Assembly (NCBI GenBank): GCA_017745175.1
Contig: JAGHZY010000017.1
Span: forward strand, 20,576-84,575
Direction: 5' to 3'
DNA: 64,000 bases
Source of the DNA: Sphingopyxis sp.
GTDB lineage: Bacteria > Pseudomonadota > Alphaproteobacteria > Sphingomonadales > Sphingomonadaceae
Position 1 is the stretch's first letter, and the number at the start of each line of letters is the position of its first letter. A program made the position numbers and the translations under genes. This document shows positions 9,761-17,573 of this stretch, in pieces. The notes below the pieces were generated by a model. It saw nothing but the letters and a program-made list of their open reading frames with translations. It ran no database searches and was not told the origin of the DNA.

Positions 9761-9835
9761 TTAACCAGAAATATGTAGATTTTTTAAGAATGGTTAACGG
9801 ATATTAGTATTTAACCCACTGGCAACAAAAGTTAA
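9761..9835. promoter_or_regulatory. Cluster of TTAAC motifs, candidate CtrA-type region
   Basis: TTAA occurs at 9761, 9784, 9794, 9811 and 9832; three are in TTAAC context (9761 and 9811 on the plus strand, 9794 as GGTTAAC). Read on the minus strand, 9784-9797 is TTAACC-ATTC-TTAA, close to the CtrA site TTAA-N7-TTAA but with a 6-base spacer. CtrA controls pilus genes in Caulobacter, so this is plausible for a Tad operon. The imperfect spacing keeps confidence low. Confidence 0.35.
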
Positions 9836-9974
9836 TAATTTATTGACGGCCACCGCCAAAAGAGTTCCAATCAAGGGGTTCCTGAGGGGGGACCGCATTG
9901 ACAGGTTGAACCGGCGCAAGCCGCAGTTTCGAAACCGGGTCGCGTCGGTTCTTATGCACTCCTTTCCGCAGGAA

Positions 9975-10031
9975 TGTCCGACCGCCTCCATGGGGGGGGA
10001 AGGTCGGGCATGACCGCCCTCTCGGTGGCGG
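9975..10031 (+). promoter_or_regulatory. Two stem-loops in the flp leader
   Basis: The first hairpin pairs TGTCCGACC (9975-9983) with GGTCGGGCA (10002-10010), with one G-U pair; its loop contains CCTCCATGGGGGG, which can extend the stem. The second pairs CCGCC (10014-10018) with GGCGG (10027-10031) and ends immediately before the flp ribosome-binding site (GTAAGGAG, 10031-10038). The position suggests translational or stability control of the pilin message. Confidence 0.5.
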
Positions 10032-10045
10032 TAAGGAGTCGGACC

Positions 10046-10261
10046 ATGAAGAATTTTCTGAAGAATTTCGTGCGTGACGAAAGCGGCGCATCGGCCGCGG
10101 AATATGTCCTGATCCTCGCGATCATTGGTACCACCATCGCCATTGGTTCAGTTACACTTGGCAACGCCATCGGGGGCGCAATGACCGAAGCCGCCGGTGT
10201 GATTGATACCCTCGATTATAGTGGCGGTGGCGGTGGCGGTGGCGGTAGCAGCGGCGGCTAA
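10046..10261 (+). CDS. flp: Flp-type IVb pilin
   Basis: A 71-residue prepilin, the major subunit of the Tad/Flp pilus. The short basic leader ends in the processing motif ESGASAAEY: cleavage is expected after Gly14, leaving Glu5 and Tyr6 of the mature protein, followed by the hydrophobic helix VLILAIIGTTIAIGSVTLG. The C-terminus is an unusual glycine run (eight Gly, then SSGG). The start is the ATG with GTAAGGAG upstream; the open frame further upstream lies in the hairpin leader and is not coding. It is first in the tad operon, with a 77-base gap carrying a strong hairpin before cpaB. Confidence 0.95.
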   Translation: MKNFLKNFVRDESGASAAEYVLILAIIGTTIAIGSVTLGNAIGGAMTEAAGVIDTLDYSGGGGGGGGSSGG

Positions 10262-10279
10262 GTTCCCAGCATTTCTGTA

Positions 10280-10310
10280 TTGATCGGATGCCATAGGGGC
10301 ATCCGGTCAA
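10280..10310 (+). promoter_or_regulatory. Strong intercistronic hairpin between flp and cpaB
   Basis: TTGATCGGATGCC (10280-10292) pairs with GGCATCCGGTCAA (10298-10310): 13 bp with one G-U and a 5-base loop. No U-tract follows, so it is not a classical terminator. It is well placed to stabilise a short flp message or attenuate read-through, giving more pilin than assembly protein. Confidence 0.6.
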
Positions 10311-10338
10311 TATCATTCAGGTCAGTGGGGGCAGGCCG

Positions 10339-11295
10339 ATGTTTTCGGGACGGAACGGCATAGTTGCCGGTGTAGCACTAGTTTTGGGCTTGGTCGTCGT
10401 CTTTCTGGCGAACGCCTATTTCAGCGGGGTCGAGAAACGCGAAAAGCTGCGGACCGAACAGGCACAACTCGTGCCGGTGCTCGTGGCGTCGCAGCCGCTG
10501 GATTTCGGTACCCAATTGACCGCGCAGAATACGAAGATGATCGGCTGGCCCGCCGCTTCGCTGCCCGAAGGCGCAATCAGGACCAGTATCGGCGTCATCG
10601 ACAACCCGCGCGGCCCGCGCGTGGCGCTCCGCCCGATCGCGGTCGGCGAACCCATTCTTTCATCGAAGATCACCGGCGTTGGCGGCCGCGCGGCCGTGTC
10701 GGCGCTGCTCCCCGACGGGATGCGCGCGGTCGCGGTCGGCGTCAACGCGGTGACTGGTGTCGGCGGACTGCTGACGCCCGGCGACGTCGTCGACGTGCTC
10801 GTGACGCGCGAAATGGCGGGCGAGGGCGCGGACGACAAGGACCAGATGACCGACATCGTGCTCGAAAAGGTGCGCGTGATCGCGATCGACCAGGTGTCCG
10901 ACGAAGACAAGACCGATCCGAAGGTCGCGAAGACCGCGACGCTGGAGGTCGATGCCTTCGGTGCGCAGAAGCTCGCGCTCGCGCGTGAGATCGGCACCAT
11001 CTCGCTCGCGCTCCGCAATGTGACGAGCATTGAGGACGGCGCGAACCTGACCGTCACCCAGCAGGATCTGGGCGGCGGCTGGCGTTCGGCGCCGCGCCGC
11101 GGGCAGCCGCAATCGTCGCCCGGCCTCGCCGGCCTGCCGCCGGGTTTCTACAGCGAAACGCCGGTGACGGCCCCGCGTTATGCCGCGGCGCGCGCGCCCG
11201 CACCCGCCGCGCCGCCGCGCCCCGCCGGGCCGTCGGTCGAAATCGTCCGCGGCGTCACCGCCACCACCTATGAGGTCAAACGTCATGGCTCGTGA
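10339..11295 (+). CDS. cpaB: Flp pilus assembly protein CpaB/RcpC
   Basis: A 318-residue protein with an N-terminal membrane anchor (NGIVAGVALVLGLVVVFLANA). A SAF-type domain follows at about residues 48-115 (VPVLVASQPLDFGTQL...GEPILSSKITG), then the RcpC/CpaB domain with LLPDGMRAVAVGVNAVTGVGGLLTPGDVVDVL. The C-terminus is Pro/Ala-rich. CpaB is a periplasmic Tad component thought to work with the CpaC secretin. The end overlaps the cpaC start by 11 bases, showing translational coupling. Confidence 0.95.
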   Translation: MFSGRNGIVAGVALVLGLVVVFLANAYFSGVEKREKLRTEQAQLVPVLVASQPLDFGTQLTAQNTKMIGWPAASLPEGAIRTSIGVIDNPRGPRVALRPIAVGEPILSSKITGVGGRAAVSALLPDGMRAVAVGVNAVTGVGGLLTPGDVVDVLVTREMAGEGADDKDQMTDIVLEKVRVIAIDQVSDEDKTDPKVAKTATLEVDAFGAQKLALAREIGTISLALRNVTSIEDGANLTVTQQDLGGGWRSAPRRGQPQSSPGLAGLPPGFYSETPVTAPRYAAARAPAPAAPPRPAGPSVEIVRGVTATTYEVKRHGS

Positions 11296-12751
11296 CAATC
11301 GCCGCCGTACCATGCGCCGGGTCGCCCTTGCGATCGCGCTGCCGCTGGCTTTCGCCGCCGTATCGCCCGCCGCGCAGGCGCAGATGGGCGCCGCCGGCGT
11401 CCACGCCGGCCAGCTCGACGTTCCGCTCAACAAGAGCCAGACGGTGACGCTCGACCGCCCCTTCGGCCGCGCGATGATCGGGTCCGACGAGATTGCGGAC
11501 ATCATGCCGATCTCCGACCGCTCGATCTATGTGCTCGGCAAGAAGATGGGGACGACCAGCCTGACCGTCTATGACAAGGGCGGGCGCGTCATCACCATTG
11601 TCGACGTCGCGGTCGGCCCCGATGTGCTGTCGCTGCGCCGCCAGCTTTCCGAACTGATGCCGGGCGAAAATATCAACGCGCGCATCGCGAACGACGCGGT
11701 CGTGCTGTCGGGTGTGGTCAGCAGCGCCTCGGCCGCGCAGAACGCGGTCCAGATCGCGGGCACCTACGCCGGCGACAAGGTCGTCAACATGATGGGCGTC
11801 GGGTCGAGCCAGCAGGTGATGCTCGAGGTCCGCTTTTCGGAAATCAACCGCCAGACGGGCAAGGAGATCGGCGTCAGCGGCTTCTTCCGCAACGGATCGG
11901 GCAGCTTCGACGGCGCGCTCGGCAACGGCGCGTCGCTCACGCCCGATCCCGATACCGGGGAGGGCGTGCTCAAGCTGGGATCGATCACCGACAGCTTCGG
12001 CATCTTCCGCAAGAGCTTCAGCCTCGGCGGGCTCGACATATTGGGGGTGCTAGACAGCCTCGAGGACAAGGGCCTCGCGAAGACGCTTGCCGAACCCACG
12101 CTCGTCGCGCTTTCGGGCGAAAAGGCGAGCTTCCTCGCCGGCGGCGAATTTCCGATCCCTGTCGTCCAGGGCGGGGGAGGCGTTGGTGGCGGGAACAATG
12201 GTGCGAGCATCACGATCGAGTTCAAGCCATTCGGCGTCAGCCTGGGATTCACGCCGACGATCCTCGCCGACGGCGTGATCAACATGATCGTCGAGCCCGA
12301 GGTCAGCTCGATCGACCCCAACAATTCGATCATCCTCAACGACATCACTATCCCCGGGCTGCAGACGCGGCGCGCGTCGACCACGCTCGAACTGCGCGAC
12401 GGTGAATCCTTTGCCATCGCGGGGCTGATCCGTCAGGATTTCGCGACGACGGTGCGCCAGGTGCCGCTGCTCGGTTCGATCCCGATCATCGGATCGCTGT
12501 TCCGTTCGTCGGGATTCAAGCGCGGCGAAACCGAATTGCTGATCGTCGTCACCCCGCGCCTCGTCCAGCCGATCAAGCCGAACCAGGTCACCTTGCCGAC
12601 CGAGCGGGTCGGCGACCCGGCCGAGATCGACCTGTTCCTGTTGGGTCGCACCGACACCGCGGTTCCCGCCGTCCCCCCGGTCCGGCAGGCGCCGCCGGCG
12701 AAAGCGGGAACCGCGGAACGTCCCAAGGAAGGAAGCGGCTATGAATATTGA
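11285..12751 (+). CDS. cpaC: Tad secretin CpaC/RcpA
   Basis: A 488-residue outer-membrane secretin forming the pilus exit pore. The signal peptide ends near AAQAQM. The pilus/BON-type N-domains cover roughly residues 30-170 (MIGSDEIADIMPISDRSIYVLGKK is split here as MIGSDEIADI and SIYVLGKKMGTTSL). The secretin core contains LAKTLAEPTLVALSGEKASF, LAGGEFPIPV and the C-terminal VPLLGSIPIIGSLFRS. The ATG at 11285 lies inside the end of cpaB. A longer frame upstream is not needed, because the signal peptide begins here. Confidence 0.95.
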   Translation: MARDNRRRTMRRVALAIALPLAFAAVSPAAQAQMGAAGVHAGQLDVPLNKSQTVTLDRPFGRAMIGSDEIADIMPISDRSIYVLGKKMGTTSLTVYDKGGRVITIVDVAVGPDVLSLRRQLSELMPGENINARIANDAVVLSGVVSSASAAQNAVQIAGTYAGDKVVNMMGVGSSQQVMLEVRFSEINRQTGKEIGVSGFFRNGSGSFDGALGNGASLTPDPDTGEGVLKLGSITDSFGIFRKSFSLGGLDILGVLDSLEDKGLAKTLAEPTLVALSGEKASFLAGGEFPIPVVQGGGGVGGGNNGASITIEFKPFGVSLGFTPTILADGVINMIVEPEVSSIDPNNSIILNDITIPGLQTRRASTTLELRDGESFAIAGLIRQDFATTVRQVPLLGSIPIIGSLFRSSGFKRGETELLIVVTPRLVQPIKPNQVTLPTERVGDPAEIDLFLLGRTDTAVPAVPPVRQAPPAKAGTAERPKEGSGYEY

Positions 12752-13004
12752 TCCCCGCCATGCCGCCGCGGCGGCGCTCGCGCTGATCGTCGCCGGCTGC
12801 GCGCCGACCGATGCGACCTTCGGCAATGCGGTGCGGCAGACGATGGCGGCGCAGGTCGTCAACCCCGACCCGCAATATGAAGATCCGATCCCCGCCACCG
12901 AGGGGACAAGGGCCGCCAGGGCGGTCGATCGCTACCGGACCGACAAGGTGAAGCAGCCCGACACGATCCGCACGACCGACACCGAGGCCAGCGGGCCGAA
13001 ATAG
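12741..13004 (+). CDS. Small Tad-locus lipoprotein, possible reduced CpaD
   Basis: An 87-residue protein with a lipoprotein signal (LALIVAGC, Cys at about residue 20). It then reads TFGNAVRQTMAAQVVNPDPQ, which resembles the C-terminal 'FG-A-x-x-N-x-A-x-M-V-A-x-P' stretch of CpaD pilus lipoproteins. CpaD itself is normally about 200 residues; no full-length cpaD occurs in the locus. The gene sits exactly where cpaD is usually found (between cpaC and cpaE) and overlaps the end of cpaC by 11 bases. It is probably a minimal outer-membrane partner of the secretin; the homology to CpaD is tentative. Confidence 0.75.
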   Translation: MNIDPRHAAAAALALIVAGCAPTDATFGNAVRQTMAAQVVNPDPQYEDPIPATEGTRAARAVDRYRTDKVKQPDTIRTTDTEASGPK

Positions 13005-13019
13005 GACGGGGATGGAGCC

Positions 13020-14207
13020 GTGGGCAAGAATATCGATATGGAAACGCCCGCAAAGGATGGATATCTGCGCTTGAACTGCAAGATCAAGCTGTTGATATCC
13101 GAAGAGGAATTTGCGCGTTCGGCGCTCTCCCGCGATGAATTTTCGAACCTGTCGTTCGAACTGGTGAGCCTTGCGGCCGATGCACCCGTTCTGCCCGACA
13201 TGGTCGGCGATGCCGAGCTGCTCGTCATCGAGCTCGGCGCGGGCGATCCGCGGTCGATGCAGCGGCTGACCGGGCTCCGCGCGCGCTACCCGGGTTTGCC
13301 GCTGATCGTTGCGATGCGCGACGGCGATCTCGCCACCACGCGCGCGTTGATCCGCCAGGGGGTCGATGATGTCATCGCACTGCCGATCGAGCGCGCCGAA
13401 TTCGACGACGCGGTCAACAATCTGCTCGCCGCGACGGCGAAGGAGGCGACCGCCGACGCCGGACTGGCCCCCGTCATCGCGGTTGCGCAAAGCGTCGGCG
13501 GGATCGGCGCGACGACCGTCGCGACGCACATCGCCCATTTTCTGGGCGGGGTGAGCGGGCGTGGCTGCTGCCTTGTCGATCTCGACCTCCAGTTCGGCAA
13601 TGCGGCCTCCTATCTCGGCCGCCCCTCCGGGCTCACGATGGACGAGCTGCTCGACGCGGGCACGCGGGTCGACGGCGAGCTGCTGCGCAGCGTTGCGGCC
13701 AGCGACGAAGGTGTTGCCGTGATTGCGGCGCCGGAGAAGATCGCGCCGCTCGAAGCCGTCGAGGTCGACCAGCTGATGCGCGTTCTCGACCTCGCGCGGC
13801 GGCAATATGACCATGTCGTGCTCGACCTGCCCGGCAATTGGGCCAATTGGACACTGTCGGCGATCGACAAGGCGGACCTGATCCTGCTGGTCGTCGATTT
13901 GTCGATCGGCAGCTTGCGCCAGGCGCGCCGGCGCCTCACGCTGTTCGAGGAAACGGGGATCGATCCCGCGCGCATCCGGATCGTTGCCAACCGCGTCGAA
14001 AAGCGGATGTTCCGGACGATCGGGGTGCAGGATGCGGCCGACGCGCTTCGCTATCCGATCTTCGCGACGGTCCACAGCGACTATGCAGTCGTCCAGTCGG
14101 CGCAGGACCAGGGCGTGCTCGTCGGCACGGTCGCACGCAAGAACAAGGTTGCAACCGATCTCGCCGCGCTGGGCGGGCAGATCGCCGCGGCGCTGGGCAA
14201 GGGGTAG
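13020..14207 (+). CDS. cpaE: Tad localisation ATPase CpaE/TadZ
   Basis: A 395-residue protein with a GTG start chosen because GGATGGAG lies just upstream; an alternative ATG is at 13038. The N-terminal half is a receiver-like atypical domain (DLATTRALIRQGVDDVIALP). The C-terminal half is a MinD/ParA-type ATPase with a deviant P-loop AVAQSVGGIGATTVATH that lacks the usual Lys (GGIGATT instead of KGG-x-GK-T), then LVDLDLQFGNAASYLG and HVVLDLPGNW. TadZ/CpaE positions the Tad machine at the pole. It lies between the small lipoprotein and cpaF. Confidence 0.93.
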   Translation: MGKNIDMETPAKDGYLRLNCKIKLLISEEEFARSALSRDEFSNLSFELVSLAADAPVLPDMVGDAELLVIELGAGDPRSMQRLTGLRARYPGLPLIVAMRDGDLATTRALIRQGVDDVIALPIERAEFDDAVNNLLAATAKEATADAGLAPVIAVAQSVGGIGATTVATHIAHFLGGVSGRGCCLVDLDLQFGNAASYLGRPSGLTMDELLDAGTRVDGELLRSVAASDEGVAVIAAPEKIAPLEAVEVDQLMRVLDLARRQYDHVVLDLPGNWANWTLSAIDKADLILLVVDLSIGSLRQARRRLTLFEETGIDPARIRIVANRVEKRMFRTIGVQDAADALRYPIFATVHSDYAVVQSAQDQGVLVGTVARKNKVATDLAALGGQIAAALGKG

Positions 14208-14212
14208 ATCCC

Positions 14213-15586
14213 ATGTGGCAGGTCCAGCGGCAGAAGGGTTCGGCGGCGGAAGGGGGCACGCCGCGCGCGCCGGCTCGGGCGGCCGCAGCGGGTGACGGCG
14301 CGCCCGAACGCGGTGCCGCGCTGCTCCTCCTGAAAGTGCAGGTTCATCGCGAACTGCTCGACGAGATCAACCTCGCCCAGCTCGACAAGATGTCGCGCGC
14401 GCAGATCGAGGCGGAGGCGGGCGATGTGATTGCCGGCATCCTCGGACGGCACCAGATGGCGCTGACCGCCATCGAGCGCAGGACGCTCGTGAGCAATGTG
14501 CTCGACGAACTGCTCGGGCTGGGGCCGCTCGAACCCCTGCTCCAGGACGAAACGATCACCGATATTCTGGTCAACGGCCATGATACGGTTTTCGTCGAAC
14601 GGTCGGGGTTGCTCGAACGCGTGGACACGCGCTTCAAGGACGAGCGGCACCTTTTCCGTATCATCCAGAAAATCGCGAGCGGCGTCGGACGCCGGGTCGA
14701 TGAGTCCTCGCCGTTCGTCGACGCGCGTCTGCCGAACGGGTCGCGCGTCAACGCGATCGTGCCGCCGCTCGCGCTCGACGGCTCGCTGCTCTCGATCCGC
14801 AAATTTTCGCATATTCCCATCGATATGGCGAAGCTTGTCGAGTTCGGCAGCGTTCCGGCCGTGGTTGCGGAAGTGCTGAGGGGGGTCGTCGCCGCGCGGC
14901 GTAACATTCTGATTTCCGGCGGCACCGGGTCGGGCAAGACGACGCTGCTCAACGCGATTTCGTCCTTCATCGACGAGCGCGAGCGCATCGTCACCATCGA
15001 GGACTCGGCCGAGCTGCAACTGCAGCAATCGCACGTCGCGCGCCTCGAAACGCGACCCGCCAATATCGAGGGCCGGGGCGAAGTGACGCAGCGCGAACTC
15101 GTGAAGAATGCGCTGCGCATGCGCCCGGATCGCATCATCATCGGCGAAGTCCGCGCCGGCGAGGCTTTCGACATGCTGCAGGCGATGAATACCGGTCACG
15201 ACGGCTCGATGACGACGGTCCACGCCAACACCGCGCGCGACGCGCTCGCGCGCGTCGAACAGATGGTCGGTATGAGCGGCATCGAAATGTCGCCGCGCGC
15301 GGCGCGGGCGCAGATCGCCTCGGCGATCAATGTGGTGGTGCAGATCGGCCGCCTTTCGGATGGCCACCGGCGGCTGCTCAGCCTGTCGGAGATCACGGGA
15401 ATGGAAGGCGAGGTCGTCACGATGCAGGATATCTTCCTGTTCCGCATGACCGGCCGCGACGCAGACAACCGCGTGCTCGGTCATTTCGAGGCGACGGGCA
15501 TCCGGCCCAAATTCCTCGATACCTTGTCGGCTCATGGCATCGAATTGTCGCCGGATCTGTTCCGGCCCGATCGTCCGGTGACCTGA
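14213..15586 (+). CDS. cpaF: Tad pilus assembly ATPase CpaF/TadA
   Basis: A 457-residue GSPII_E-type traffic ATPase energising pilus assembly from the inner membrane. Diagnostic motifs: ITDILVNGHDTVFVERSG, SGGTGSGKTTLLNAIS (Walker A), the Asp box ERIVTIEDSAELQL, RMRPDRIIIGEVRAGEAFDM (Walker B) and GHDGSMTTVHANTARDAL (His box). The start ATG at 14213 follows the cpaE stop by 5 bases; the upstream extension of this frame overlaps cpaE and is rejected. Confidence 0.97.
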   Translation: MWQVQRQKGSAAEGGTPRAPARAAAAGDGAPERGAALLLLKVQVHRELLDEINLAQLDKMSRAQIEAEAGDVIAGILGRHQMALTAIERRTLVSNVLDELLGLGPLEPLLQDETITDILVNGHDTVFVERSGLLERVDTRFKDERHLFRIIQKIASGVGRRVDESSPFVDARLPNGSRVNAIVPPLALDGSLLSIRKFSHIPIDMAKLVEFGSVPAVVAEVLRGVVAARRNILISGGTGSGKTTLLNAISSFIDERERIVTIEDSAELQLQQSHVARLETRPANIEGRGEVTQRELVKNALRMRPDRIIIGEVRAGEAFDMLQAMNTGHDGSMTTVHANTARDALARVEQMVGMSGIEMSPRAARAQIASAINVVVQIGRLSDGHRRLLSLSEITGMEGEVVTMQDIFLFRMTGRDADNRVLGHFEATGIRPKFLDTLSAHGIELSPDLFRPDRPVT

Positions 15587-15587
15587 T

Positions 15588-16589
15588 ATGAACGATACGG
15601 CTCTTCGTTTCCTGACGATGCTGGCCCTTTTCGCGTTCATCGTGCTGGTAGCGCAAGTGGCGGGCGGCGCCATCGCGAACCGGCGCGCCAAGAGCCGGGC
15701 GGTCAATGCGCGTTTGCGGATGATCGAGGCCGGGGTCGACCGCGAAACGGTGACCGCCAGGCTGCGCAAGGACGTACCGCACGACATACCGGGCGCGCCG
15801 CAATGGGTTTCCGATGCGGCGCGCGCTTTTCACCGGATGCTCAACGCCGCCGACATCAAGCGCTCCGCGCCCGAAGTGTTCGGCGCGATGCTGCTCGGCG
15901 GCGGGGCGGTGGCGGGGCTGATCCTCGCACTCACGGCATGGTCCGGTGTCGCCGTCACCTTCGGCGTGATCCAGTTGGCGGTGGCGATGGGCTCGGTTGT
16001 TGGCATATTATTGCCCTGGATGATGATCGCCCGGCTCGCCGATGCGCGCCGCCGCCACATGGAGAGCCAGTTTCCCGTCGCGCTCGACGTCTTCGTTCGC
16101 GGGTTGCGCGCGGGCCACCCGATTCCGGCGGCGCTCAACCTGCTGGTCGAGGAAATGGAAGATCCTGTCGGCACCGAATTCGGTATCGTTGCCGACGAGA
16201 TCGCCTTTGGTTTCGGGTTGCGCGAAGCACTGTCGCGCATGGCGCAGCGCTGGGGCCTCGCCGATATCGACATGTTCGTCGTGTCGGTTTCGGTTCAGAT
16301 GGAAACCGGCGGAAATCTGGCGGAGATACTGGAGAATCTGAGCCGGGTCATCCGGGAGCGCGCCAGTATGTTCATGAAGGTTCGTGCGCTCAGTTCGGAA
16401 GGCCGGATGACCGCGCTCGTTCTCACCGTCCTGCCGATCCTTGCTTTCGCGGTTTTGTTCGTGGTCAACCCGGCCTTCTATCTCGACGTGGCGGGGGATC
16501 CGGTTTTCATCTTCGGCTTCGCCGGAATCCTGCTTCTCTATCTGATCGGTTTTTTCGCCATCCGGCGAATGGTGGACCTGAAAGTATAG
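15588..16589 (+). CDS. tadB: Tad inner-membrane platform protein TadB
   Basis: A 333-residue protein with an N-terminal TM segment (FLTMLALFAFIVLVAQVAGG), two central TM helices (about residues 100-145) and a C-terminal pair (LTVLPILAFAVLFVVNPAFY and FIFGFAGILLLYLIGFFAI). The T2SSF domain (FPVALDVFVRGLRAGHPIPA, METGGNLAEILENLS) identifies it as one of the two GspF-like platform proteins of Tad systems. It starts one base after the cpaF stop and is followed immediately by tadC. Confidence 0.95.
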   Translation: MNDTALRFLTMLALFAFIVLVAQVAGGAIANRRAKSRAVNARLRMIEAGVDRETVTARLRKDVPHDIPGAPQWVSDAARAFHRMLNAADIKRSAPEVFGAMLLGGGAVAGLILALTAWSGVAVTFGVIQLAVAMGSVVGILLPWMMIARLADARRRHMESQFPVALDVFVRGLRAGHPIPAALNLLVEEMEDPVGTEFGIVADEIAFGFGLREALSRMAQRWGLADIDMFVVSVSVQMETGGNLAEILENLSRVIRERASMFMKVRALSSEGRMTALVLTVLPILAFAVLFVVNPAFYLDVAGDPVFIFGFAGILLLYLIGFFAIRRMVDLKV

Positions 16590-16590
16590 C

Positions 16591-17571
16591 ATGGTCGAAC
16601 AGATCGCCCTGTCCCCCTTCATGCGATGGACGGTTCTGCTGTTCCTGTTCGCTCTCGTATCCGCGGTCGCCTTTCTGGCGATCAGGACGCTGCTCGGTCG
16701 CCGGTTGATTCTGGACCGCCTTGGAAAGGAATCGAGGAGCGCTCGCTCCGAAGGCGCTACGGCCATGCTGGAGGCCTCCACCGCCAAGGCCAGCGCATGG
16801 GCCAGACTGACCGAAAGGATCGAGCGAGGCGGATTCTCGCTCGGCGACTCCGACCCCAAGGCGTTGCAAGCCAGGATGCTTGCGGCGGGTTACCGGTCGC
16901 CGCAGGCGCCGAAGATCTTCACGCTCGTTCGTCTGCTGCTGATCGTCCTCCTGCCTTCGCTGGTCGTCCTCCCGCAACTGGCCTCGGACAAGCCGATCTC
17001 CCTGCTGAGCCTCTATCTCCAGGGAGCGGGCTTTGCCGTGATGGGGCTCATCCTGCCAAATCTCTACCTGACGGCCAGAGCGGATCGCCGCCGTCAGGAA
17101 ATCGTGAACGGCTTTCCGGATTGCCTCGATCTCATGCTGGTCTGCGTCGAGGCGGGCATGGGGCTCGAGGCCGCGCTCGACCGGGTGGCGCGGGAGATGA
17201 CCACATCGCATCCGCTCGTTGCCGAAACGCTCTTGCAAACGACTCTGGAATTGCGGGCGGGGGCCAGCCGCGAGGAAGCGTTGCGCGCCATGGCGGACCG
17301 TACGCGCGTTGACGAGATACGCGCCTTTTCGACCCTTCTGATCCAGTCGGACAAGCTGGGTTCCAGCATCGCGACGACGCTTCGGACCTATGCTGGCGAG
17401 ATGCGCGAAAAGCGCCGGCTGCGGGCGGAGGAAAAGGCGCATCGCCTGCCTGTTCTCCTGTCGATTCCCCTAGTTGCGTGCATGTTGCCCGTCATGATCG
17501 GCGTGCTGATGCTGCCCGCCGCCGTTCGCGTGATCCGCGACGTTGCGCCGGCCATGGCAGGGAGCGGTTGA
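16591..17571 (+). CDS. tadC: Tad inner-membrane platform protein TadC
   Basis: A 326-residue partner of TadB. TM helices lie at the N-terminus (TVLLFLFALVSAVAFLAI), in the middle (IFTLVRLLLIVLLPSLVVL and LQGAGFAVMGLILPNLYL) and at the end (VACMLPVMIGVLMLPAAV). The T2SSF domain has FPDCLDLMLVCVEAGMGLEA and QSDKLGSSIATTLRTYAGEM. It begins one base after tadB. The order tadB-tadC after cpaF is canonical. Confidence 0.95.
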   Translation: MVEQIALSPFMRWTVLLFLFALVSAVAFLAIRTLLGRRLILDRLGKESRSARSEGATAMLEASTAKASAWARLTERIERGGFSLGDSDPKALQARMLAAGYRSPQAPKIFTLVRLLLIVLLPSLVVLPQLASDKPISLLSLYLQGAGFAVMGLILPNLYLTARADRRRQEIVNGFPDCLDLMLVCVEAGMGLEAALDRVAREMTTSHPLVAETLLQTTLELRAGASREEALRAMADRTRVDEIRAFSTLLIQSDKLGSSIATTLRTYAGEMREKRRLRAEEKAHRLPVLLSIPLVACMLPVMIGVLMLPAAVRVIRDVAPAMAGSG

Positions 17572-17573
17572 TC

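Larger units (their letters stand above)
9555..10045. other. Long intergenic region upstream of flp (no gene)
   Basis: This 491-base gap separates the divergent membrane-protein and flp genes. It becomes AT-rich between about 9700 and 9850. It contains an 8-bp hairpin GCGGGTCG/CGACCCGC (9628-9648), a perfect 15-base palindrome (9710-9724), TTAA motifs at 9761, 9784, 9794, 9811 and 9832, and two strong hairpins just before flp. No credible ORF was seen. The contents suggest a regulated promoter and a structured leader for the pilin transcript. Confidence 0.7.

Noticed and set aside
9974..10045. 24-codon N-terminal extension of the Flp pilin
   Set aside because: It lies in the hairpin leader, and the prepilin leader needs the ATG at 10046 with its ribosome-binding site.
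10200..10258. Gly-rich tail of flp as a possible assembly artefact
   Set aside because: The frame stays open, a stop follows immediately, and Flp pilins often have low-complexity C-termini.
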